This document shows, one piece after another, positions 6,863-12,144 of a DNA stretch of 12,144 nt. The DNA is from Aequorivita sp. Its GTDB lineage: Bacteria > Bacteroidota > Bacteroidia > Flavobacteriales > Flavobacteriaceae. Each line of letters opens with the position of its first letter. Within the stretch, counting starts at the first letter, position 1. The notes beneath the pieces were generated by a model, which was not told the origin of the DNA, searched no databases, and saw only the letters and a program-made list of their open reading frames with translations. The stretch lies in assembly GCA_020435865.1 (NCBI GenBank), contig JAGQYZ010000247.1, positions 1 to 12,144 of the forward strand, in the 5' to 3' direction. The position numbers were made by a program, and so were the translations under genes.

Positions 6863-6877
6863 CATAAAATAAGTTTT

Positions 6878-7702
6878 ATGAACAAGGTTTCCATTTCAGT
6901 TATAATAAGTACCTATAATTCGGAAGAATGGTTGCGAAAAGTACTGGAAGGCTATATGTACCAAAACTATAAAAACTATGAAGTGATTGTGGCCGATGAT
7001 GGTTCTCGAGCAGAGACTAAAGAACTTATTGAATCATTTCAGAAAAAATACACTGTTCCACTCAGGCATATTTGGCATGAGGATAAAGGATATAGACGCC
7101 AACGTATTCTGAATGAAGCTATTATAAAATCTAATTTTGAATATATTTTATTCACAGACGGCGATTGCATACCCAGAAAAGACTTTGTTTCGGTCCATGC
7201 AAGATTTGCTGAAAAGGGATATTTTCTTTCTGGAGGTTATTGTAAGTTACCAATGAAAACTAGCAAGGTCATTTCTAAAAATGATATTGAAACTGGAGAT
7301 TGTTTTAATGTAAAATGGTTGAAACAGCATGATAGATTAAAGGGTACACAAAGCTTGAAATTGAAATCAAACCCAAGGGTAGCTACAATTCTGGATTTGA
7401 TAACCCCAACAAATGCCAGTTTTAATAATTGTAATTCTTCTGCTTGGAAAGAAGATTTACTGGCCATAAACGGTTATGATGAACGTATGCAATATGGGGG
7501 TCCAGACAGAGAGTTGGGTGAAAGACTTGAAAATTACGGATTAAAAGCAAAGCAAATTAGACACAAAGCAATTTGCCTTCATTTAGACCATGCTCGAGGA
7601 TATAAAACAAAAGAGTCCTTAGAACGCAATCTTGCCATACGAAAGGATACAAAAAAGAGCGAACGCTACTGGACTGAACATGGAATTCAAAAAAGTAACT
7701 AA
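6878..7702 (+). CDS. GT2 glycosyltransferase with galactosyltransferase-type C-terminal domain, 274 aa
   Basis: Predicted surface-glycan transferase of the same family as the following double-length gene. Motifs are SVIISTYN (residues 7-14), VADDGS (38-43), IWHEDKGYRR, TDGDCIPRKDF with D94-G-D96 as the metal site, and the conserved FLSGGY turn. In the C-terminal part are ITPTNASF, SAWKEDLLAINGYDE, and YDERMQYGGPDRE (200-212), whose D210-R-E212 replaces the E-D pair of the 3752-4537 enzyme. HLDHARGY follows. By a partial hand alignment it is about half identical to the first module of the next protein. ATG 6878 lies 15 nt after a -7 box. Its TAA is followed directly by the next ATG, so the two are almost certainly co-transcribed and probably translationally coupled. 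Confidence 0.87.
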   Translation: MNKVSISVIISTYNSEEWLRKVLEGYMYQNYKNYEVIVADDGSRAETKELIESFQKKYTVPLRHIWHEDKGYRRQRILNEAIIKSNFEYILFTDGDCIPRKDFVSVHARFAEKGYFLSGGYCKLPMKTSKVISKNDIETGDCFNVKWLKQHDRLKGTQSLKLKSNPRVATILDLITPTNASFNNCNSSAWKEDLLAINGYDERMQYGGPDRELGERLENYGLKAKQIRHKAICLHLDHARGYKTKESLERNLAIRKDTKKSERYWTEHGIQKSN

Positions 7703-9349
7703 ATGTCTTCCATTTCTATAATTGTAAGTACATATAATCAGCCCCAATGGCTTCAAAAAACTTTGTGGGGTTATGAGAAGCAAACCGAAAAAAATTTTGA
7801 AATTGTTATAGCAGACGATGGCTCTAACAATGAAACGTTTCAATTACTTCAAAAGATGAAGAAAGAGGTTTTCTATCCCATTGTCCACGTATGGCAAGAA
7901 GACCATGGTTTTCATAAATCGCAAATACTTAATGAAGCTATCGTAAAATGCAATTCCCCTTACATTATTATGAGCGATGGAGATTGCATTCCACGCAAGG
8001 ATTTTGTGGAACAACACATAAAACATAGAAAGGAAGGCTATTTTTTATCAGGCGGTTATTTTATGTTGCCGATGAATATTTCAGAAAAAATTACCAAAGA
8101 GGATATTTATTCTGAAAGATGTTTTAATGTTTCTTGGTTGAAAGAAAACGGTTTAAAACCTTCTTTTAAAAATAGCAAATTAGATTCTGGCCCTATAAAG
8201 GCCTCTTTTTTAAATGCTGTTACTCCCACGAATGCTAGTTGGAACGGCCACAATGCTTCTGGATGGAAGGAAGACATACTTGCTATAAACGGTTTTGACG
8301 AACGGATGCAGTACGGAGGCCAGGACAGGGAGATGGGGGAGAGATTGATAAATCTGGGTATAAAAAGTAAGCAGATTCGGTATAGTGCTGTGGTAATCCA
8401 TTTGGACCATCCGAGAGGGTATAAAAACAAAGATTCCATCAATAAAAATAGAGCTATTAGGAAGCAAACGCGCCATTTGAAAAAAAAATGGACGGATTTT
8501 GGGATTGTAAAAAACAAAAATATTGACCCTCCTGTTTCAGTTATCGTAAGCACTTATAACCAACCGGAATGGCTTAAAAAAGCTTTGTGGGGTTTTGAGG
8601 CGCAATTGGAAAGGAACTTTGAAATAATTATTGCAGATGACGGATCTACTAAAGAAACTGCTCAATTAATCAAAGATTTTCAGAAAAATTCACCTCTAAA
8701 AATTATTCATGTTTGGCAGGAAGATCACGGGTTTCAGAAAACGAAAATCCTTAATAAAGCCATTAAGGCGGCCAGTGGAGAATATATGATTTTTACGGAC
8801 GGCGATTGTATACCGCGGAATGATTTGGTTGCGGTTCATATGAAACAAAGTCGTCCGGGATGTTTCCTGTCAGCAGGTTATTTTAAATTGTCTTTAAAAC
8901 TTTCAAAAAAAATCACGCAGGAAGATATAACCACTCAGCGCTGTTTTGATGCAAAATGGCTTATTGAAAATGGTTTAAAAAAGACCTTTAAGCTCAACAA
9001 ACTAACTTCTTATGGTTTAAAAGAGGATATTTTGAATACGTTTACACCCACTTCCGCAACTTGGGACGGGAACAATGCTTCGGGCTGGCGTAAGGATATT
9101 TTGGCAGTAAATGGTTTTGATGAAAGTATGCAATATGGAGGCGAAGACCGTGAAATGGGGGAACGCCTAATGAATTACGGTATAAAACCACTTCAAATAC
9201 GTTATAGCACAGTAACATTACATCTTGATCACGAGCGTGGATATGTAAAGAAAGAGATGTTCATAAAAAACAAAGCAATCCGAAAGCAGACTAAAAAGAA
9301 TAAAAGGATTTGGACTGAATTCGGAATTGAGAAAAAAAGGATTCAATAA
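7703..9349 (+). CDS. Double GT2 glycosyltransferase: two fused, equal-length GT2 plus Glyco_transf_7C-like modules, 548 aa
   Basis: Two complete transferase modules in one chain. Module 1 (about 1-271): IVSTYN (7-12), ADDGS (37-41), D92-G-D94 in SDGDCIPRKDF, FLSGGYF, GWKEDILAINGF (from G187) and FDERMQYGGQDRE (198-210). Module 2 (about 275-548) repeats every motif exactly 274 residues later: ADDGS at 311-315, D366-G-D368, GWRKDILAVNGF from G461, and FDESMQYGGEDRE (472-484). A gapless hand alignment gives roughly 161 of 268 identical positions, about 60%. All predicted metal and C-terminal acidic residues are kept in both halves, so both may be active. The junction (about 268-277, VKNKNIDPPV) is a short polar linker. 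It begins the base after the preceding stop. Likely role: adds two sugars in sequence, or a repeated sugar, to the core. Two-domain GT2 proteins such as chondroitin synthases are a precedent, but those halves are less alike. Confidence 0.88.
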   Translation: MSSISIIVSTYNQPQWLQKTLWGYEKQTEKNFEIVIADDGSNNETFQLLQKMKKEVFYPIVHVWQEDHGFHKSQILNEAIVKCNSPYIIMSDGDCIPRKDFVEQHIKHRKEGYFLSGGYFMLPMNISEKITKEDIYSERCFNVSWLKENGLKPSFKNSKLDSGPIKASFLNAVTPTNASWNGHNASGWKEDILAINGFDERMQYGGQDREMGERLINLGIKSKQIRYSAVVIHLDHPRGYKNKDSINKNRAIRKQTRHLKKKWTDFGIVKNKNIDPPVSVIVSTYNQPEWLKKALWGFEAQLERNFEIIIADDGSTKETAQLIKDFQKNSPLKIIHVWQEDHGFQKTKILNKAIKAASGEYMIFTDGDCIPRNDLVAVHMKQSRPGCFLSAGYFKLSLKLSKKITQEDITTQRCFDAKWLIENGLKKTFKLNKLTSYGLKEDILNTFTPTSATWDGNNASGWRKDILAVNGFDESMQYGGEDREMGERLMNYGIKPLQIRYSTVTLHLDHERGYVKKEMFIKNKAIRKQTKKNKRIWTEFGIEKKRIQ

Positions 9350-9360
9350 AAAAAACTTTT

Positions 9361-10434
9361 TTACCTTTTCACACTTTTTAAATGATATGCTAAAAAGGGT
9401 TTTAATTTTTCAAAAATTAATTCGGGTTTCAGTTCTTCATACATCATTGCAGGATTTTCTTCTATTTTTTTTCGTTCTTCACGTGTAAAATCTTTATAAA
9501 GTTCGGGTTTTTCTTCCAAAAGATGTATAGATTCATGCTGAATATGGTCTTCAAAACTACTCCAATCTTCTTTTTCAATGTAAGGGGAATATATAGTGAA
9601 AGTAGGCTTATGTAGTGCTTTAGCAATATGTACACTACCGCCTTCATTGGCTATTAATAAATCACATTGGTTCATCAATTTTATAAAACCCCGAATAGAA
9701 TCTTCATAAATATCGAGATCTATTTGTTCTTTGTCTTTGCAAAGCTGGTATATTTTTAGGGCCTCTTCTTTTTGATGAGGGGCATAATTGAAAAGTATTT
9801 TTACATTATATTTTTCAGTAATAAAATCTATCAGCTCAGCAACAAAAGAGTAGGGCATTGATTTTTGTGGTGTACTGCCCAAGACACCAAACATAATGAC
9901 TGGAAGTTTTTCTTTATAGGAAAGATGGTACCTATTTTCTTTTTCGGTTAAATAGATTAAAGGTTCGTCCGCAATATCGGTTAACGAAAAAACCGATTGT
10001 ACCAAATTAATTCGGTTTTCAATAGCTTTTCCACAAAACATTGTATGGACGGGAATATAATTGATGGCGTGGGAATAAAATGGCAAACGTAACTTCTTTT
10101 TAATTCTTTTAAAGCCAATTCGGTATTCGGCGCCAGAAAATAGACAGATCAACCTGCTTTGTAGTTTAGAATATGGATCAAAAATGATATCATATCCCTC
10201 TTTTTTTATTCTGGAAATGGTTTGTAAAAGTTTAATATAACTTTTTAATTCTTTTTCCTTTACGGCAATAATTCGGTCAATGTTTGGATTGTTTTCAAGA
10301 ACACCAGCGGTATATTCATAAACAAAGTAGGTCACTTCGCATTCGGGAAAAACATTTTTTATGTTATTGGCAATAACAGAGCTAATGAGCACGTCACCAA
10401 TTCTTTTATTTTGTATTACGAGTATTTTCTTCAT
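9361..10434 (-). CDS. Glycosyltransferase family 9 (ADP-heptose:LPS heptosyltransferase-like), 357 aa
   Basis: Predicted to add heptose (or another donor sugar) to the LPS inner core at the cytoplasmic face of the inner membrane. The N-terminal domain starts MKKILVIQNKRIGDVLISS, the GT9 phosphate/acceptor motif with R11-I-G13-D14, then ITYFVYEY-like strand ECEVTYFVYEY and NPNIDRIIAV. The C-terminal domain starts around VIMFGVLGSTPQKSMP, then DLLIANEGGSVHIAKALHKP, in which N263-E264-G-G-S-V-H269 occupies the place of the usual (N)DTGPMH donor-binding loop, ending IYSPYIEKEDW. The length fits the family (about 320-360). ATG 10434 is the first start. It converges with 7703-9349 (11-nt gap) and diverges from the Kdo kinase gene, matching a shared inner-core role. 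I am sure of GT9, less so of heptose as the donor. Confidence 0.87.
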   Translation of the reverse strand: MKKILVIQNKRIGDVLISSVIANNIKNVFPECEVTYFVYEYTAGVLENNPNIDRIIAVKEKELKSYIKLLQTISRIKKEGYDIIFDPYSKLQSRLICLFSGAEYRIGFKRIKKKLRLPFYSHAINYIPVHTMFCGKAIENRINLVQSVFSLTDIADEPLIYLTEKENRYHLSYKEKLPVIMFGVLGSTPQKSMPYSFVAELIDFITEKYNVKILFNYAPHQKEEALKIYQLCKDKEQIDLDIYEDSIRGFIKLMNQCDLLIANEGGSVHIAKALHKPTFTIYSPYIEKEDWSSFEDHIQHESIHLLEEKPELYKDFTREERKKIEENPAMMYEELKPELIFEKLKPFLAYHLKSVKR

Positions 10435-10440
10435 AAAGAT

Positions 10441-10448
10441 TACCTTCG
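10441..10448 (+). promoter_or_regulatory. Candidate -7 box (TACCTTCG) for the Kdo kinase-like gene
   Basis: TACCTTCG differs from TAnnTTTG at one base and is followed by CA, like the TATCTTTGCA box at 6855. It ends 34 nt before ATG 10483. A second candidate, TATCTTTT at 10469-10476, is closer to the start. On the reverse strand, 10449-10455 reads TATTTTG, one base short of a -7 box, possibly serving the GT9 gene. All are weak. Confidence 0.3.
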
Positions 10449-10482
10449 CAAAATACCTTTTTTGAATCTATCTTTTTTATTA

Positions 10483-11229
10483 ATGCACGAAAATTTTGTT
10501 ATTTATCCAAACTATTCCCATTTAGCTGCAAAGCTACAGGATGTGCTTCACAATTTTTCCAAAAAAGGAGAATATGTTGCCAAAGGGGAACGCAATGTGA
10601 TTAAAAAAATACAGATTGATGGGACTGCGCTCAACATCAAAAAATTCAAAACGCCGAATGCCTTTCAGTCTTTGGTGTATCAATATATAAGAAAAAGCAA
10701 GGCGAAACGCTCTTTTGAATATGCCTCAAAATTGATTGACTTTGAAATAAAAACGCCTTTTCCCGTGGCGTATTTGGAAATTTTTTCAGGAGGTTTGAAA
10801 GAGAGTTTCTACGTTAGTGAACACGTTAATTATGATTTTGATTTTCGCGAATTGATACACAATCCAAAGTTTAAAAAGCGAAATGAAATTTTAAGACAAT
10901 TCACGAAATTTACTTTTAAACTCCACGAGAATGGCGTGAACTTTTTGGACCATTCTCCCGGAAATACGTTGATTGTGGAGCAGGGGAACAATACGTATAA
11001 TTTCTATTTGATTGATTTAAACCGCATGCGTTTTGAACAAATGGACTTTAATGTTCGGATGCGCAACTTCCGTAGATTGTGGCTTTCAAAAACGATGATT
11101 AAAATTATGGCGAAGGAATATGCCACGCTTTATGGAAAAAGTTTTGAGGAAACTTATGCCTTAATGTATAAGTACAGTAGGGAATTTCAGAAGAAGATTA
11201 ATGGTAAGAAGTTGCGTAGGCGGAAATAA
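10483..11229 (+). CDS. Lipopolysaccharide kinase (Kdo/WaaP, InaA) family protein, 248 aa
   Basis: Predicted to phosphorylate an inner-core sugar of LPS, probably Kdo, using ATP at the cytoplasmic membrane face. The fold is protein-kinase-like: NIKKFK (residues 51-56, K53 or K54 as the ATP-binding lysine), then the catalytic loop FLDHSPGNTLI, with D156-H-S-P-G-N161 corresponding to the H-x-D-x4-N loop, and FYLIDLNRMRF, with D178 as the DFG-type metal ligand. The DLNR form after the loop is typical of this family. Length is normal. The longest frame begins at TTG 10411, inside the divergent GT9 gene; its extra 24 residues are not family-like, so ATG 10483 is chosen. It is divergent from the GT9 gene (48-nt spacer) and ends 10 nt before the convergent dapD stop. 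Family is confident; Kdo as substrate is inferred. Confidence 0.85.
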   Translation: MHENFVIYPNYSHLAAKLQDVLHNFSKKGEYVAKGERNVIKKIQIDGTALNIKKFKTPNAFQSLVYQYIRKSKAKRSFEYASKLIDFEIKTPFPVAYLEIFSGGLKESFYVSEHVNYDFDFRELIHNPKFKKRNEILRQFTKFTFKLHENGVNFLDHSPGNTLIVEQGNNTYNFYLIDLNRMRFEQMDFNVRMRNFRRLWLSKTMIKIMAKEYATLYGKSFEETYALMYKYSREFQKKINGKKLRRRK

Positions 11230-11239
11230 TTTATTAAAA

Positions 11240-12055
11240 TTAAACCGCTACTCCGTACTCTCGTAAAGCATCATTCAAAGAAGTTTTTAAATTGGTACTC
11301 TCTTTGCGCACCCCAATAATTAATGCACACGGTACTTGATAATCACCAGCAGGGAATTTTTTGGTATAACTTCCAGGAATAACCACAGAACGTTCAGGAA
11401 CATATCCTTTTACTTCTATAGGTTTTTCTCCAGTAACATCAATAATCTTTGTGGAAGCGGTAAGCACTACATTCGCACCCAAAACGGCTTCTTTACCTAC
11501 ACGAACACCTTCAACAACAATGCAACGCGAACCTATAAAAGCACCATCTTCAATAATTACAGGCGCTGCCTGCAACGGTTCAAGAACGCCGCCAATGCCT
11601 ACGCCACCGCTTAAATGCACATTTTTGCCGATCTGTGCGCAACTGCCCACAGTTGCCCATGTGTCTACCATTGTTCCTTCATCAACATAGGCGCCAATGT
11701 TTACGTAGCTTGGCATAAGGATTACGCCTCTGGAAATATAGGCACCGTGACGTGCAACTGCGTTGGGCACTACGCGGATTCCCTTGGCTTCATAGCCTGA
11801 TTTTAGTGGAATTTTATCGTGATATTCAAAAATCCCAGCTTCAAGTGTCTTCATTTTCTGAATAGGGAAGTAGAGCACGATTGCTTTTTTTACCCATTCG
11901 TTTACTTGCCAGCCGTCAGCAGTGGGTTCAGCACATCGTAGTTTGCCTTCATCACAAAGGTTTACCACTTCTCGGATGGCTACGATGGTTTCGGTTTCAG
12001 GAAGCAGGGAACGGTCTTCCCAAGCTTTTTCTATGGTTTGTTGTAGTTCGTTCAT
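11240..12055 (-). CDS. dapD: 2,3,4,5-tetrahydropyridine-2,6-dicarboxylate N-succinyltransferase
   Basis: Transfers succinyl from succinyl-CoA to L-2,3,4,5-tetrahydrodipicolinate in the succinylase branch of meso-diaminopimelate and lysine synthesis; a cytoplasmic trimer. The 271-residue length is normal for the family. The N-terminal helical domain (about 1-95) has EVVNLCDEGKLR and WQVNEWVKKAIVLYF, where the family binds substrate. The left-handed beta helix follows with hexapeptide repeats and the diagnostic runs PSYVNIGAYVDEGTMVDTWA and VGSCAQIGKNVHLSGGVGIG, then GVLEPLQAAPVIIEDGAFIG. The C-terminus PCALIIGVRKEST is also typical. ATG 12055 is 18 nt after a TATATTTG box on the same strand. 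It is a housekeeping gene marking the right border of the glycan cluster, with no functional tie to it beyond supplying diaminopimelate for the cell wall. Confidence 0.97.
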   Translation of the reverse strand: MNELQQTIEKAWEDRSLLPETETIVAIREVVNLCDEGKLRCAEPTADGWQVNEWVKKAIVLYFPIQKMKTLEAGIFEYHDKIPLKSGYEAKGIRVVPNAVARHGAYISRGVILMPSYVNIGAYVDEGTMVDTWATVGSCAQIGKNVHLSGGVGIGGVLEPLQAAPVIIEDGAFIGSRCIVVEGVRVGKEAVLGANVVLTASTKIIDVTGEKPIEVKGYVPERSVVIPGSYTKKFPAGDYQVPCALIIGVRKESTNLKTSLNDALREYGVAV

Positions 12056-12073
12056 GGCTATAGATTCTTTTTA

Positions 12074-12081
12074 CAAATATA
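12074..12081 (-). promoter_or_regulatory. -7 box (TATATTTG) for dapD
   Basis: The reverse strand reads TATATTTG, a full TAnnTTTG match, 18 nt before the dapD ATG at 12055. The nearest TTG (reverse strand, 12094-12096) leaves only a 12-bp spacer, so no proper -33 is claimed. Confidence 0.55.
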
Positions 12082-12134
12082 AAACCTCACATTCAATAAA
12101 AGGGACATTTTTAGTATACTATTTCCGAAACCCT

Positions 12135-12142
12135 TATTTTTG
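12135..12142 (+). promoter_or_regulatory. -7 box of a rightward gene beyond the window
   Basis: TATTTTTG followed by CA is a full TAnnTTTG match in the flavobacterial style, two bases from the window end. It points right, away from dapD, so a divergent gene probably starts just outside. No coding sequence is visible here. Confidence 0.4.
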
Positions 12143-12144
12143 CA

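Noticed and set aside
8107..8553. 148-codon reverse-strand open frame inside the double GT2 gene
   Set aside because: It is fully antisense to strongly conserved GT2 motifs, has no recognisable domain or promoter, and its composition looks like a reading-frame shadow.
9347..9363. A8-C-T6 run between the convergent genes, considered as a two-way terminator
   Set aside because: The symmetric A/T run would leave a 1-nt loop and has no GC stem, so it cannot form a normal intrinsic terminator hairpin. It may still help termination by a T-run alone, but I cannot support that.
10411..10482. N-terminal extension of the Kdo kinase from TTG 10411
   Set aside because: It lies partly inside the divergent GT9 gene and across both candidate promoter boxes, and the added residues are not family-like.
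629..11229. Search for mobile elements, CRISPR arrays, tRNA/rRNA genes or a defence system within the cluster
   Set aside because: No transposase, integrase, terminal inverted repeats, direct-repeat/spacer pattern, tRNA-like fold or defence-type protein was found; all genes but the border ones are glycan enzymes.
11336..11800. Several forward open frames antisense to dapD
   Set aside because: They mirror the hexapeptide-repeat coding region of dapD and are low-complexity shadows.

Overview
This is an AT-rich window with the marks of a member of the Bacteroidota, most likely the family Flavobacteriaceae. Several genes follow a TAnnTTTG -7 box (TATTTTTG, TATCTTTG, TATATTTG), the characteristic promoter element of that phylum, and there are no obvious Shine-Dalgarno sequences. 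The protein sequences, DapD above all, look flavobacterial. I cannot name a genus.

The window holds 13 protein-coding genes: 12 complete and one cut by the left edge. The edges are housekeeping genes: the N-terminal part of an L-threonylcarbamoyladenylate synthase (tRNA t6A synthesis) on the left, and dapD (lysine/diaminopimelate pathway) on the right. Between them, about 629-11229, is an 11-gene cluster for a cell-surface glycan, best read as a lipooligosaccharide/LPS core locus. It encodes one GT4-type glycosyltransferase, one rhamnosyltransferase-like GT2, one poorly characterised GT-A-like enzyme (289 aa), a family of GT2 enzymes with a galactosyltransferase-type C-terminal domain (3752-4537, 6878-7702 and the double-length 7703-9349), two WaaE/KdtX-like GT2 enzymes (4540-5301 and 6093-6830), a cytoplasmic NodB-type deacetylase between those two, a GT9 heptosyltransferase-like enzyme, and a Kdo kinase (WaaP/InaA) family protein. 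No Wzx flippase, Wzy polymerase, ABC exporter or nucleotide-sugar synthesis gene is present. The products look like soluble or peripheral enzymes acting on the cytoplasmic face of the inner membrane.

The layout is unusual: transcription direction flips almost gene by gene (- + - ++ - + - ++ - + -). Only two pairs are co-directional: 2886-3755/3752-4537 (4-nt overlap) and 6878-7702/7703-9349 (no gap). Convergent pairs are separated by 2 to 27 nt. Divergent pairs share 47-144 nt spacers with promoter-like boxes on both strands. In several genes the longest open frame starts upstream of or inside a -7 box, so I moved the start to the downstream ATG (629, 2886, 5361, 6878, 10483).

The most interesting items are the 7703-9349 protein, two complete and equally spaced GT2 modules fused head to tail right after a third related module; the 2886-3755 enzyme with a VDADEYF motif; the interlocked divergent promoters at 6831-6877 with a possible leaderless mRNA; and two genes that appear to need a TTG start. 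I saw no rRNA, tRNA, CRISPR array, insertion sequence, integrase or phage gene. No stretch of more than 300 bases lacks a gene.
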